Assembly: GCF_900091495.1 (NCBI RefSeq)
Contig: NZ_LT607413.1
Coordinates: 7,378,501 to 7,442,500, forward strand
Direction: 5' to 3'
From: Micromonospora echinospora
GTDB taxonomy: Bacteria > Actinomycetota > Actinomycetes > Mycobacteriales > Micromonosporaceae
DNA: 64,000 nt
Part shown: positions 33,209 through 44,925 of the stretch, one piece after another
Position numbering within the stretch: the first letter of the stretch is position 1
Layout: every line of letters starts with the position of its first letter
Made by a program: the position numbers and the translations under genes
Notes under the pieces: generated by a model
Told to the model about the DNA's origin: nothing
What the model saw: the letters and a program-made list of their open reading frames with translations, nothing else
Databases searched by the model: none

Positions 33209-33242
33209 GAACGCCGGGTCGGGAGATCCCGGCCTGGCGTTC
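33209..33242 (-). terminator. Hairpin downstream of der
   Basis: GAACGCC pairs with GGCGTTC and, after a small bulge, CGGGA pairs with TCCCG around a short loop. It lies 20 bases beyond the der stop and ends the housekeeping operon before the tRNA gene. There is no T-run, which is common in high-GC actinobacteria. Confidence 0.6.
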
Positions 33243-33261
33243 GGTGCTGTTGCCGCGGAGG

Positions 33262-34662
33262 TCAGCCGTGCGCCTTGCCCCGGCCGCCCGGGCCGAGCTT
33301 CTTGCGCGGGCGTACCGAGATCTCCACCGGGCTGCCCTCGAAGCCGAACTCCTCGCGGAGCTTGCGCTCGACGAAGCGCTGGTAGCCGGCGTCCAACGGC
33401 GCGGTGGTGAAGAGCACGAAGCGCGGCGGGCAGGTGCCCGCCTGGGTGGCGAAGAGGATCTTCGGGGCCCGACCGCCGCGCACCGGGTGCGGGGTGGCCT
33501 GGACCAGCGCGGTGAGCCACGAGTTGAGCTGCGCGGTGGGAACCCGGGTCTCCCAGCTCGCCAGGGCCTTGTTCAGCGCCGGGGCGAGCTTGTCCACCGC
33601 CCGGCCGGTCATCGCGGAGAGGTTGAGCCGGATCGCCCACGGGATCCGGCGCAGCTCCCGCTCGATCTCCTTGTCCAGGTAGTACCGGCGGTCGCCGTCG
33701 ACCAGGTCCCACTTGTTGAAGGCGATCACCAGGGCCCGGCCGGTCTCGGTGACCATCGACAGGATCCGCTGGTCCTGTTCGCTGATCACCTCGCTGGCGT
33801 CGAGCAGCACCACCGCCACCTCGGCCGCCTCGATCGCCGAGGCGGTACGCAGGCTGGCGTAGTACTCGGTGCCACTGGCCTTGCCGACCCGCTTGCGCAG
33901 CCCGGCGGTGTCCACCAGGTGCCAGGTCTCCCCACCGATGCGCACCAGGCTGTCCACCGGGTCGACGGTGGTGCCGGCGACCGAGTCGACCACGGCCCGT
34001 TCCTCGCCGGAGAACCGGTTGAGCAAACTGGACTTGCCGACGTTGGGACGGCCGACCAGGGCCACCCGACGCGGGCCGCGCGGCCGGTCCTCGACGATCT
34101 TCGGGGCCTCGGGAAGCGCGTCCATGATGGCGTCGAGAAGTTCGCCGGAGCCCCGGCCGTGCAGCGCCGACACCGGGTACGGCTCGCCCAGTCCGAGCGA
34201 CCAGAGCGAGGTCGCCTCCACCTCGATGGCCGCGTTGTCGGCCTTGTTCGCCACCAGGATCACCGGCTTGGCGCTGCGTCGCAGCATCCGTACCGCCGCC
34301 TCGTCCACGTCGGTCGAGCCGACCACCGCGTCCACCACGAAGAGGACCACGTCGGCGGTGGAGACGGCCGTCTCGGCCTGCGCGGCGATGGCCGCCGCCC
34401 GGTCCTTCGCGTCCGGTTCCCAACCGCCCGTGTCCACCACGGTGAACTCCCGGCCGGCCCACTGGGCGTCGTACGGGACGCGGTCCCGGGTGACGCCGGG
34501 GACGTCCTCGACGACCGCCTGCCGGCGGCCGATGATCCGGTTGACCAGCGTCGACTTGCCCACGTTCGGGCGGCCGACCACGGCCACCACGGGCACCGGG
34601 CCGGTCTGCTCCTCGTCGACGTCGGGCTCACGCAGTTCGACCCAGCCGTTGTCGTCGGTCAT
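33262..34662 (-). CDS. der: Ribosome-biogenesis GTPase Der (EngA)
   Basis: A 466-residue protein with two tandem GTPase domains that helps 50S subunit maturation. The first P-loop is [12 protein letters not shown] (about 31-42) and the second [12 protein letters not shown] (about 204-215). Each domain has its G3 DTGG/DTAG and G4 NKAD/NKWD motifs, and a KH-like C-terminal domain follows. The ATG overlaps the cmk stop by four bases (ATGA). The basic end ([16 protein letters not shown]) is typical. It is the last gene of the scpA-scpB-rluB-cmk-der operon. Confidence 0.95.
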   Translation of the reverse strand: MTDDNGWVELREPDVDEEQTGPVPVVAVVGRPNVGKSTLVNRIIGRRQAVVEDVPGVTRDRVPYDAQWAGREFTVVDTGGWEPDAKDRAAAIAAQAETAVSTADVVLFVVDAVVGSTDVDEAAVRMLRRSAKPVILVANKADNAAIEVEATSLWSLGLGEPYPVSALHGRGSGELLDAIMDALPEAPKIVEDRPRGPRRVALVGRPNVGKSSLLNRFSGEERAVVDSVAGTTVDPVDSLVRIGGETWHLVDTAGLRKRVGKASGTEYYASLRTASAIEAAEVAVVLLDASEVISEQDQRILSMVTETGRALVIAFNKWDLVDGDRRYYLDKEIERELRRIPWAIRLNLSAMTGRAVDKLAPALNKALASWETRVPTAQLNSWLTALVQATPHPVRGGRAPKILFATQAGTCPPRFVLFTTAPLDAGYQRFVERKLREEFGFEGSPVEISVRPRKKLGPGGRGKAHG

Positions 34663-35339
34663 GCCACTCCCCGCTCCACCAGCAGTTCCCGCAGCCGGGC
34701 CACGACCTCGTCGATGCCCAGCTCGGTGGTGTCCAGCACGACCGCGTCCGCCGACTGCTGCAACGGGTCGGTCTTGCGGGTCGAGTCGAGCCGGTCGCGT
34801 CGGGCCAGGTCGGCGGCGGTGACGGTCACGTCGGCCGCGTCCTGCGCGCTGCGCCGCTGCGCCCGGGCCGCCTCGGAGGCGGTCAGGTACACCTTCAGCT
34901 CGGCGTCGGGGGCGACGACCGAGCCGATGTCGCGCCCCTCGACCACCATCCGGCCCGCATTGTCGATCATGTCACGCTGGCGGGACACCAGCAGCGTCCG
35001 GACCGCCGGTACGGCGGCCACCGCGGAGACCGAGCCGGTCACCTCGGGACCCCGGATGTCGGCGTCGACGGTCACCCCGTCGACGGTCACCCCGTACCCC
35101 TGGGGGTCGGTGCCGATGCGCAGGTCGATCTCACCGGCGACCTTCGCCACCGCCTCGGCGTCGGCCGGGTCGACCCCGCTGCGCAGCACCGCCCAGGTCA
35201 CCGCCCGGTACATCGCGCCGGTGTCGAGGTAACGGGCGTCGATCCCGACGGCCAGCCGCCGGGAGACGGTGGACTTTCCCGAACCGGATGGCCCGTCGAC
35301 AGCGACCACACATCGCCCGGTCCGTACGTTCTCCGCCAC
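34659..35339 (-). CDS. cmk: Cytidylate kinase
   Basis: CMP/dCMP kinase of 226 residues, acting in pyrimidine nucleotide recycling. The P-loop [15 protein letters not shown] (16-30) and the [12 protein letters not shown] substrate motif follow at the expected spacing. [11 protein letters not shown] and the lid with [12 protein letters not shown] are also present. It starts at a GTG behind GAGGAGG. The order rluB-cmk-der is conserved in actinobacteria. Confidence 0.94.
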   Translation of the reverse strand: MAENVRTGRCVVAVDGPSGSGKSTVSRRLAVGIDARYLDTGAMYRAVTWAVLRSGVDPADAEAVAKVAGEIDLRIGTDPQGYGVTVDGVTVDADIRGPEVTGSVSAVAAVPAVRTLLVSRQRDMIDNAGRMVVEGRDIGSVVAPDAELKVYLTASEAARAQRRSAQDAADVTVTAADLARRDRLDSTRKTDPLQQSADAVVLDTTELGIDEVVARLRELLVERGVA

Positions 35340-35529
35340 CGCGTGTCCTCCTCAGCCCGTACCCCGCCGACCGTCGTTGCGACGTTCGGCGAGCGGTTAC
35401 CCATCGTGGTCCATCATGCCTGGCGGTCCGATCCGCCCCCGCCGGCACCACCGGCGGACGCGGGTCGCCTCCCGGGCGACCCGCGGGCCGCCTGGGAGCC
35501 TACCGGGACGGCTTTCCCGAACCGCCGGG

Positions 35530-36300
35530 TCAGTCACCCACCGCGCGGAACAGGGCGGCGACCTCGGCGTTGGTGAGCCGGCGGGTCCGCCCGGCACGGA
35601 GGTCACCCAGCCGGATCGGTCCGATCGAGGTACGCACCAGCCGGCTCACCGGGTGCCCGGCCTCGCCCAGCAACCGCCGGACGATGTGTTTGCGCCCCTC
35701 GTGCAGGGTCACCTCCACCTGGGCGGTCTTGCCCAGGGTGTCCACCACCTTGAAGGAGTCGACCTTTGCCGGGCCGTCCTCCAGTTCCACCCCGGCCATC
35801 AGCCGCTTGCCCAGGTTGCGCGGGATCGGCCCGGCGACCTGGCAGAGGTACGTCTTCTGCACCGCGTACGACGGGTGCATGAGCTTGTGCGCGAGGGTGC
35901 CGTCGTTGGTGAGCAGCAGCAGTCCCTCGCTGTCGGCGTCGAGCCGCCCGACGTGGTAGACCCGCTGCTCGACCCGGTTACCGAGGAAGTCGGCGAGCGC
36001 GGTGCGCCCCTTCTCGTCGGCCATCGTGGAGACCACCCCACGCGGCTTGTTCATCGCCAGGTAGACCAAGCGGGTGTCGACCTGGAGGCGCTCGCCGTCG
36101 ACGTGGATGACGTCCCGGGTCGGGTCGGCCCGGTCGCCGAGCTGGGCCACCCGACCGTTGACGGTGACCCGGCGCCGGAAGATCAGGTCCTCGCAGGCCC
36201 GTCGGGAGCCCACACCGGCGGCGGCGAGCACCTTCTGGAGGCGTTCGGCCCCCTCGTAGACGGGCGCGTCGGGGCGGGGGGCGCGGTCATCGCGTGGCAT
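35530..36300 (-). CDS. rluB: 23S rRNA pseudouridine synthase, RluB family
   Basis: The protein has an N-terminal S4 RNA-binding domain (ERLQKVLAAAGVGSRRACEDLI) and a RsuA/RluB/E/F catalytic domain. The catalytic Asp is in GRLDADSEGLLLLTNDG. Family motifs MNKPRGVVST and HEGRKHIVRRLL are present. I used the ATG (MPRDDRAPRPD); the frame extends two codons to a TTG. It overlaps the end of scpB by 14 bases, showing tight coupling. Length is about 256 residues. Confidence 0.92.
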   Translation of the reverse strand: MPRDDRAPRPDAPVYEGAERLQKVLAAAGVGSRRACEDLIFRRRVTVNGRVAQLGDRADPTRDVIHVDGERLQVDTRLVYLAMNKPRGVVSTMADEKGRTALADFLGNRVEQRVYHVGRLDADSEGLLLLTNDGTLAHKLMHPSYAVQKTYLCQVAGPIPRNLGKRLMAGVELEDGPAKVDSFKVVDTLGKTAQVEVTLHEGRKHIVRRLLGEAGHPVSRLVRTSIGPIRLGDLRAGRTRRLTNAEVAALFRAVGD

Positions 36301-37336
36301 CGGCAAACTCTTCTACGTCGTCGGGGAGGAACGGGGCCAGCGGCGGCAGGTCGGCGACGCTGTTCAACCCGAGTTTCTCCAGGAACAGGGTGGTGGTCCG
36401 GTAGAGGAACGCGCCGCTCTCCGGCTCGGTGCCGCACTCCTCGACCAGGCCGCGGGACACCAGGGTACGGATCACCCCGTCACAGTTGACACCCCGGATG
36501 GCGGAGATCCGGGACCGGGTCACCGGCTGCTTGTAGGCGACCACCGCCAGGGTCTCCAACGCGGCCTGGGTGAGCCGGACGGTCTGCCCGTCGAGGATGA
36601 ACCGCTCCACGTGGGCGGCGTACTCCGGCCGGGTGTAGAGCCGCCAGCCGCCAGCCGCGCGGCGCAGCTCGAACCCGTGCCCGGCATCGGTGTAGCCGGC
36701 CGCGAGCCGGTCGAGGGCGGCACCGATCCGCTCGGCCGGCTGCTCCAGCACCTGGGCGAGGGTCAGCTCGCTGACCGGTTCGTCGACGACCAGCAGGATC
36801 GCCTCCAGCGCCCCGCGCAGTTCCCCCTCCTCCATCGGGGTGGCCGCTGCGGCGCTCTCCCGCACCGCGCCGGCCGCCCGCCGTCCACCCCTGGTCGGGA
36901 TCGTGGCGGTGACCGGCCCCTCCGGGGGCCGTTTCCCACCACGATCCGGGTTGGGCTCCGCCGGAACGGACGTAGTGGGCGGCGCCGCCAGCGGCCCGGG
37001 CGGCTCGGTGAGGGCCGGCGGGGTCGGCGGGGTTGGCGGGGTTGGCGGGGTTGGCGGGGTTGGCGGGGTTGGCGGGGTCGCTGGTGCCGGTGGTGTGGCC
37101 GGCGGCGGGGTGGACGGAGCGGCGTCGGCGGGGGCGGGGGCGTCGGCCTGGACACCGGCCCCGGCGTGCGCATCAACGTCGGCGTGGACATCGGCCCCGG
37201 CGTCGGCGTCGCGGGTGGGGTCCGGGACAGAGGTCGGTTCCGGCGCGGGGGTGGGGCGACGCTCCCACGGGGGGATCCAGGCAGCGGCCTGGTCGGCGAG
37301 GGATTCGCTGCGTTCCTCGTTGCTCATCCCGGTCAC
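36287..37336 (-). CDS. scpB: Segregation and condensation protein ScpB
   Basis: ScpB forms the condensin complex with Smc and ScpA. The winged-helix part is C-terminal (about 165-349: ELRGALEAILLVVDEPVS, then TQAALETLAVVAYKQPVTRSRI). The first 150 residues are an unusually long low-complexity tail rich in Asp, Ala, Pro and Thr, with repeats of TPP encoded by a GGGGTTGGC 9-bp tandem array near 37,025-37,080. It starts at a GTG overlapping the scpA stop (GTGA); an ATG three codons in is an alternative. The tail is not needed for the fold and probably varies between strains. Confidence 0.93.
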   Translation of the reverse strand: MTGMSNEERSESLADQAAAWIPPWERRPTPAPEPTSVPDPTRDADAGADVHADVDAHAGAGVQADAPAPADAAPSTPPPATPPAPATPPTPPTPPTPPTPPTPPTPPALTEPPGPLAAPPTTSVPAEPNPDRGGKRPPEGPVTATIPTRGGRRAAGAVRESAAAATPMEEGELRGALEAILLVVDEPVSELTLAQVLEQPAERIGAALDRLAAGYTDAGHGFELRRAAGGWRLYTRPEYAAHVERFILDGQTVRLTQAALETLAVVAYKQPVTRSRISAIRGVNCDGVIRTLVSRGLVEECGTEPESGAFLYRTTTLFLEKLGLNSVADLPPLAPFLPDDVEEFADATR

Positions 37337-38433
37337 TCCTCCGTCGTCGTCCCGGCCGCGGCCGCCGGCCCACCGGCCCCGGCCGGGGCCGCAGTCGGCC
37401 CAGCGTCGCCGACCTGGCCAGTGCCGTCGACCGGCCCAGCGCCGTCGGCCGACCCAGTGCCGTCGACCATGCCGGCGGTGGCGACCGGAGCGGTGGACGG
37501 TGTGGTGCCGTCGACCGGTGCGGCGCTGTCCGCCGGGGGCGCGCCGGCGTACTCGTCGACCTGGAGGTCGGTGTCGCCGTCGGCCGGGCCGGTCCAGCGT
37601 ACGGTCAGCTCGCCGAGCGCCTGCTCCTGGGTGAAGGCGACCAGCCCCTCCCGGTACAGCTCCAGCAGCGCCAGGAACCGGGCCACCACCTCCAGGGTGG
37701 CCTCGCAGTCGGCGCAGAGCAGCGAGAAGGTGGCGGTGCCGGCGCGACGCAGCCGCCCGGCCAGGATCTGCGCGTGTTCCCGGACGCTGACCCGGACCGT
37801 GTGCACGTGGTCGATGGAGACCACCGGGACCGGTTTCGGGGTCATCGCCCGCACCGCGAGTTTGAGCAGCCGTTCCGGGCCGATGCCGAGCACCAGGTCC
37901 GGCAGGGCCTGGGCGTACCGGGGTTCCAGACTGACCGCCCGGGGGTAGCGCCGACCGCCCTCGGCCTCCAGCACGGCGATGTGCGCCGCCGCCTCCTTGT
38001 ACGCCTTGTACTGCAACAGCCGGGCGAAGAGCAGGTCCCGGGCCTCCAGGAGGGCCAGGTCCTCCTCGTTCTCCACGTCGGCGGCGGGCAGCAGCCGGGC
38101 GGCCTTCAGGTCGAGCAGGGTGGCGGCGATCAGCAGGAACTCACTGGCCTCGTCGAGATCCCACTCGTCACCCATCGCCCGGATGTAGGCGATGAACTCG
38201 TCGGTGACCTGGTGCAGGGCCACCTCGGTCACGTCGAGCTTGTGCTTGCCGATCAGTTGCAGCAGCAGGTCGAACGGGCCGGTGAAGTTGGCCAGCCGTA
38301 CGGTGAAGCCGCTGGTCTCCCCCGAGGCCCCCGGCTCGTCGCCCGGGGTGGGCCCGACGGACGCCGCCGGGTCGGCCGGTTCGGCGGCGACGGGGTCGAG
38401 CGGTGGTGCGGTCACCGGACGACCGTAGTCCAC
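37333..38433 (-). CDS. scpA: Segregation and condensation protein ScpA
   Basis: The kleisin subunit of the Smc-ScpAB condensin. The conserved N-terminal part is FTVRLANFTGPFDLLLQLIGKHKLD, which binds Smc, followed by EFLLIAATLLDLKAARLLPA. The C-terminal winged helix includes LGELTVRW. Both ends carry low-complexity extensions: about 42 residues before the core and a C-terminal repeat rich in DGTG/STAP. The gene is directly downstream of parA in the same direction, with a 16-base gap. Confidence 0.94.
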   Translation of the reverse strand: MDYGRPVTAPPLDPVAAEPADPAASVGPTPGDEPGASGETSGFTVRLANFTGPFDLLLQLIGKHKLDVTEVALHQVTDEFIAYIRAMGDEWDLDEASEFLLIAATLLDLKAARLLPAADVENEEDLALLEARDLLFARLLQYKAYKEAAAHIAVLEAEGGRRYPRAVSLEPRYAQALPDLVLGIGPERLLKLAVRAMTPKPVPVVSIDHVHTVRVSVREHAQILAGRLRRAGTATFSLLCADCEATLEVVARFLALLELYREGLVAFTQEQALGELTVRWTGPADGDTDLQVDEYAGAPPADSAAPVDGTTPSTAPVATAGMVDGTGSADGAGPVDGTGQVGDAGPTAAPAGAGGPAAAAGTTTEE

Positions 38434-38449
38434 ACCCCGGACGCCCCGA

Positions 38450-39373
38450 CTACCGCTCCGCCTGCGCGGCGATCACCTCACGGGCGAGCTGACGGTAGTT
38501 GCGCGCGCCGGACGAGGCCGGGTCGAGGGTGGTGATGGGCGCCCCGGCCACCGTCGACTCGGGGAACTTGACCGTCTTGGTGATCACGGTCTGGTAGACC
38601 TTGTCGCCGAACGCCTCGACGACCCGCTGGAGCACCTGCCGGCAGTGTGTGGTGCGGCTGTCGTACATGGTGGCGAGGATGCCCTCGAGTTCGAGGTCGA
38701 AGTTGAGCCGTTCGCGCACCTTGTCGATGGTGTCCAGCAGCAGCGCCACCCCCCGGAGGCTGAAGAACTCGCACTCCAGCGGGATCAGCACGCCGTGCGC
38801 GACGGTCAACGCGTTGATGGCGAGCAGGCCGAGCGAGGGCTGGCAGTCGATGAGGATGTAGTCGTACTCCTTGCGGATGCTGCGCAGCACCCGCGCGAGC
38901 GCCATCTCCCGGGCGACCTCGTTGACGAGCTGGATCTCGGCGGCGGAGAGGTCGATGTTCGCCGGCAGCAGGTGCAGCCCGGCGACGTCCGTCTTGATCA
39001 GGACGTCCTCGGCGGTGACGTCGTCCTGCATGAGCAGGTTGTAGACGGACAGGTCGAGGTTGTGCGGGTTGACGCCCAGCCCCACCGACAGCGCGCCCTG
39101 CGGGTCGAAGTCGACCAGCAGCACCTTGCGGCCGTACTCGGCCAGGGCCGCGCCGAGGTTGATGGTGGTGGTGGTCTTCCCGACGCCGCCCTTCTGGTTG
39201 GCCATCGCGATGATCCGCGCCGGGCCGTGCCGGTCGGTGGGCATCGGCTCGGGGATGGGTTTGCGCATGGTGTACGCGGCCGGGTCCGCCGGACCGAGGT
39301 CCGCGCCGAGCGTGGCCTGCTGCTCACGGAGCTCAGACGTCCACGTCTCGGCACGGTCGCCGTTGCCAGCCAT
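38450..39373 (-). CDS. ParA-family ATPase (chromosome partitioning-like)
   Basis: The deviant Walker A ANQKGGVGKTTTTINLG is at about residues 57-73 of the chosen form, followed by LLVDFDPQGALSVGLG and DYILIDCQPSLGLL. This is the soj/ParA-like paralogue found next to scpA in actinobacteria (M. tuberculosis Rv1708 type) rather than the ParA of the parAB-oriC locus; no parB or parS is near. The frame runs 48 codons further upstream, but the ATG giving MAGNGDRAETW is the likely start. It probably works in chromosome organisation with ScpAB. Confidence 0.9.
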   Translation of the reverse strand: MAGNGDRAETWTSELREQQATLGADLGPADPAAYTMRKPIPEPMPTDRHGPARIIAMANQKGGVGKTTTTINLGAALAEYGRKVLLVDFDPQGALSVGLGVNPHNLDLSVYNLLMQDDVTAEDVLIKTDVAGLHLLPANIDLSAAEIQLVNEVAREMALARVLRSIRKEYDYILIDCQPSLGLLAINALTVAHGVLIPLECEFFSLRGVALLLDTIDKVRERLNFDLELEGILATMYDSRTTHCRQVLQRVVEAFGDKVYQTVITKTVKFPESTVAGAPITTLDPASSGARNYRQLAREVIAAQAER

Positions 39374-39699
39374 GTCCTGTTGCCCCCCTCCCGACGACCA
39401 CCCGGCGTCGGAGCCCTCCGACGTCCTTGTGCGGTGTCGCTGCGCACCCCGGTTGTCGCCCCAGGAGGTCCGCGCCGATGCCGACTGTACGCCACGTTCG
39501 AGCAGGCCGGTCGGCACCGGGTCGGCGTGTCGGGCACGCCGACGGTCCCCACCGGCCCCGGGTGGGGCGGGGTGACGATCGACACAGCAGCCGACCCGAG
39601 GGCCGACCGGTGGCCGTCACCGCCGAGCGGCCCCGGCCGGGCCGACGGCGCCACCGGAGGGCCCACGGCCCGCGCCGCCCGGCGCCGCCCCGATGCCGG
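39374..39699. promoter_or_regulatory. Intergenic region upstream of parA
   Basis: These 326 bases separate the xerD stop from the parA start, both genes on the minus strand. No gene, tRNA or parS-like palindrome is visible. The promoter of the parA-scpA-scpB-rluB-cmk-der operon is expected here. Confidence 0.4.
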
Positions 39700-40665
39700 T
39701 CAGCCGAGTGCCCGGGGATGGGCGGTGGCGTAGACCTCGCGCAGCCGTTCCACGGTGACCAACGTGTAGACCTGGGTGGTGGTGACCGAGGCGTGGCCGA
39801 GGAGTTCCTGCACCACCCGGACGTCCGCCCCGCCGTCGAGCAGGTGGGTGGCGTAGGAGTGGCGCAGGGTGTGCGGGGAGACCGCGTCCGGTCCGTCCAC
39901 CGGCAGCCCGGCCCGCTCGGCGGTGCGCCGCAGGATGGTCCACGCGCCCTGGCGGGAGAGCGCGCCGCCCCGGGCGTTGACGAAGACCGCCGGGGTGCCC
40001 CGGCCCCCGGCGACCAGGCCGGGGCGGGCCCGGACCAGGTAGGCCCGGAGCGCCTCGGTGGCGTACCCGCCGATCGGCACGAGCCGGGACCGGCCGCCCT
40101 TGCCGCGCAGCAGCACGGTCCCCTCCACCGGGTCCACGTCGTCGACGGCCGCGCCGATCGCCTCGGAGATCCGCGCGCCGGTGCCGTACAGGAACTCCAG
40201 CAGCGCCCGGTCCCGCAGGACCAGGGGCGCGCCCTCGCCGGCCGCCCGCACCGATCCGGCCGTCTCCAGCAGCCGGACCACGTCGTCGACGGGCAGGGCC
40301 CGGGGCAGCCGGCGCGGCGGGGTGGGCGGCCGGACGTCCCGACTGGCGTCCGCGCCGACCAGCCCCTCACGCAGCGCGAACCGGTGCAGGCCGCGCACCG
40401 CGCTGGCCGCGCGGGCGGCCGAGGAGACGGCCAGCGGCGGGTGCCCGTCCCCGCCCGCCCGCAGCGCCGCCAGGTGCGCCTCGACCTCGGTCGCGGAGAC
40501 CGTGGCGAGATCGGTCACCCCGGCGGAGGTCAGGGTGAGCAGGTAGCGGTCCAGGTCGCGCCGGTACGAGGCGAGGGTGTTCGCCGAGAGCCCCCGCTCG
40601 ACGGTCAGGTGGTCGAGGTAGCCGCGCACGGCCCGGCGCAGCGCCGGGGCGGGCGCCGCGCCCAC
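39700..40665 (-). CDS. xerD: Tyrosine recombinase XerD
   Basis: The chromosome-dimer resolving recombinase, about 321 residues. The core-binding domain ([20 protein letters not shown]) is followed by catalytic residues: Arg in GTGARISEA, Lys in [10 protein letters not shown], His-Arg in [12 protein letters not shown], His in LLGHASV and Tyr in TTQVYTLV. The start is uncertain: the frame is open far upstream over ald, and I took the GTG giving [12 protein letters not shown] about 30 bases after the ald stop. It is unrelated in detail to the two island integrases. Confidence 0.9.
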   Translation of the reverse strand: MGAAPAPALRRAVRGYLDHLTVERGLSANTLASYRRDLDRYLLTLTSAGVTDLATVSATEVEAHLAALRAGGDGHPPLAVSSAARAASAVRGLHRFALREGLVGADASRDVRPPTPPRRLPRALPVDDVVRLLETAGSVRAAGEGAPLVLRDRALLEFLYGTGARISEAIGAAVDDVDPVEGTVLLRGKGGRSRLVPIGGYATEALRAYLVRARPGLVAGGRGTPAVFVNARGGALSRQGAWTILRRTAERAGLPVDGPDAVSPHTLRHSYATHLLDGGADVRVVQELLGHASVTTTQVYTLVTVERLREVYATAHPRALG

Positions 40666-40694
40666 GACCGCCGCCGGGCCGTCCGGTGCCGCAC

Positions 40695-41810
40695 TCAGCC
40701 GAGGACCTCCGTCAGCGGCAGGGTGGCCATGCCGTGCGCCTCGGCGACCGGGCCGTAGGTGACCTGCCCGGCATGGGTGTTCAGGCCGAGGGCGAGGGCC
40801 GGATCGCGGCGCAGCGCGTCCCGCCAGCCGTGGTTGGCCAGTTCCAGGGCGTACGGCAGGGTCACGTTGGTCAGCGCGTACGTGCTGGTGTGCGGCACCG
40901 CCCCGGGCATGTTCGCCACGCAGTAGAAGATCGAGTCGTGCACCCGGTAGGTCGGCTCGGCGTGCGTGGTGGGGCGGGAGTCCTCGAAGCAGCCACCCTG
41001 GTCGATGGAGATGTCCACCAGCACGCTGCCCGGCTTCATCCGGGAGACCAGCTCGTTGGAGATCAGCGTCGGGGCCTTCGCGCCGGGCACCAGCACCGCG
41101 CCGATGACCAGGTCCGCGTCGAGCACGGCCCGCTCGATCTCGTACGCGTTGGAGGCGACCGTCTGGAGGTGGCCCCGGTAGATGGCGTCGGCCTGGCGCA
41201 GCCGCCCGACGTTCTTGTCGAGCAGGAGCACCTCGGCCTGGAGGCCGAGGGCGATGGCGGCGGCGTTCATGCCGGACACACCCGCGCCGATCACCACGGT
41301 CTTGGCCGCGTACACGCCGGAGACGCCGCCCATCAGGATGCCGCGCCCGCCGCCCTGCCGCTGGAGGTGGTAGGCCCCCACCTGCGGGGCGAGCCGGCCG
41401 GCGACCTCGGACATCGGGGCGAGCAGCGGCAGCGACCGGTCCGGCAGTTCGACCGTCTCGTAGGCGATGCCGGTGACCTTCCGGTCGACCAGCGCGTCGG
41501 TGCACTCCTTGGAGGCGGCCAGGTGCAGGTAGGTGAAGAGCACCTGCCCCTCGCGCATGCGGTGGTACTCCTCGGCGATCGGCTCCTTGACCTTGAGCAC
41601 GAGGTCGGCGCTGTCCCACACCTCGTCGGCGGTGGACAGGATCTTCGCCCCGGCCGCGGCGAACTCCTCGTCGGTGATGCTGGAGCCGACCCCGGCACCG
41701 GACTCGATGAGGACCTGGTGCCCACTGCGGGTGAACTCGTTCACGCCCGCCGGCGTGATCGCCACGCGGTACTCGTGGTTCTTGACCTCGCGAGGGATTC
41801 CGACCTTCAC
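40695..41810 (-). CDS. ald: Alanine dehydrogenase
   Basis: An NAD-dependent enzyme interconverting alanine and pyruvate plus ammonia. It has 371 residues, the usual family length. The N-terminus [18 protein letters not shown] is diagnostic, Lys and His of the active site are in [10 protein letters not shown], and the Rossmann motif is [12 protein letters not shown]. It starts at a GTG behind GAGGAGAGG. The frame is open further upstream but that part is not conserved. xerD follows closely. Confidence 0.95.
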   Translation of the reverse strand: MKVGIPREVKNHEYRVAITPAGVNEFTRSGHQVLIESGAGVGSSITDEEFAAAGAKILSTADEVWDSADLVLKVKEPIAEEYHRMREGQVLFTYLHLAASKECTDALVDRKVTGIAYETVELPDRSLPLLAPMSEVAGRLAPQVGAYHLQRQGGGRGILMGGVSGVYAAKTVVIGAGVSGMNAAAIALGLQAEVLLLDKNVGRLRQADAIYRGHLQTVASNAYEIERAVLDADLVIGAVLVPGAKAPTLISNELVSRMKPGSVLVDISIDQGGCFEDSRPTTHAEPTYRVHDSIFYCVANMPGAVPHTSTYALTNVTLPYALELANHGWRDALRRDPALALGLNTHAGQVTYGPVAEAHGMATLPLTEVLG

Positions 41811-42061
41811 GACGACACCTCTCCTCGGGGCCGCACCGCCCCGACCAGCTCGGTGCGCGACGGCTCCGTTGCCGACGCGGCCCACCGCTCCTGCCGGCCG
41901 CAGTCTAGGGCCGCCGGCCCGGGGTGGAGAGCCAACAGAGTGACACCCCGTACGCGGCTCTCCTGACGATGTGTCAGGCATACCCTGGCCGACAACGTGA
42001 GTCGACCTCGGCCGTTGGGTCAGTGTTCGCCCATTATCGTCCGATCGGCCCCCTGGCGCTG

Positions 42062-42090
42062 CGGACAGCAGGAATGTCGATCACTAGGGT
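42062..42090 (+). promoter_or_regulatory. Candidate leaderless promoter of the TM2-domain gene
   Basis: A -10-like TAGGGT (42,085-42,090) has a CGGACA 17 bases upstream as a possible -35. The hexamer ends 8 bases before the ATG, so transcription would start at or very near the start codon. There is no ribosome-binding site before this gene, consistent with a leaderless mRNA. A small palindrome CCTGAC-N5-GTCAGG is at 41,962-41,978 in the same divergent region with ald. Confidence 0.4.
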
Positions 42091-42098
42091 TTCGCCTC

Positions 42099-42353
42099 AT
42101 GACCTACCCTCCTCCGTACCAGTATTCCGGCGGCGTCTCCGACAAGAGCAAGGTCGTCGCCGGCATTCTTCAGATCGTGCTCGGCGGCTTCGGCGTCGGC
42201 CGGTTCTACATCGGTGACACCAAGACCGGTGTCCTCCAGCTCGTCGTGACCCTGGTGACCTGCGGCATCGGCAGCCTGTGGGGCTTCGTCGACGGCATCC
42301 TGATCCTGATCAACGGTGGCGTCGACAGCCAGGGCCGGCCGCTGCGCGACTGA
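42099..42353 (+). CDS. TM2 domain-containing membrane protein
   Basis: An 84-residue protein with a short Pro/Tyr-rich N-terminus (MTYPPPYQYSGG). The TM2 domain has two transmembrane helices joined by a turn with the family motif GGFGVGRFYIGDTKTGVLQL. It ends in WGFVDGILILINGG. TM2 proteins are common in actinobacteria and poorly understood. The gene stands alone, divergent from ald, and is closed by a strong palindromic terminator. Confidence 0.9.
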   Translation: MTYPPPYQYSGGVSDKSKVVAGILQIVLGGFGVGRFYIGDTKTGVLQLVVTLVTCGIGSLWGFVDGILILINGGVDSQGRPLRD

Positions 42354-42368
42354 CCGCGCCGACAGCGA

Positions 42369-42398
42369 GGGGCCGTGCGGTACGTACCGCACGGCCCC
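42369..42398. terminator. Bidirectional terminator, perfect 15-bp palindrome
   Basis: GGGGCCGTGCGGTAC is followed directly by its reverse complement. The hairpin lies 15 bases beyond the TM2 gene stop and about 30 beyond the end of the convergent Nudix gene, so it can stop transcription from both sides. Confidence 0.85.
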
Positions 42399-42430
42399 TG
42401 CCGTCAGTGGGTGGTGTTCCGCGACGCGGC

Positions 42431-44835
<2,405 letters not shown>

Positions 44836-44925
44836 TCAGCCAAGTGATCACGCGATCCACGGGATTCCACGGTAACACCTCACCCGGGCGGGTCACGGAG
44901 CGCACCCGTCGGGCCCCGGAGGCGG

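Noticed and set aside
38450..39699. parABS origin-partition locus
   Set aside because: No parB gene or parS palindrome is present; the ParA is the scpA-linked paralogue.
39700..41619. xerD extended to a 639-residue protein
   Set aside because: The upstream half is the shadow of ald; the XerD core begins near 40,640.
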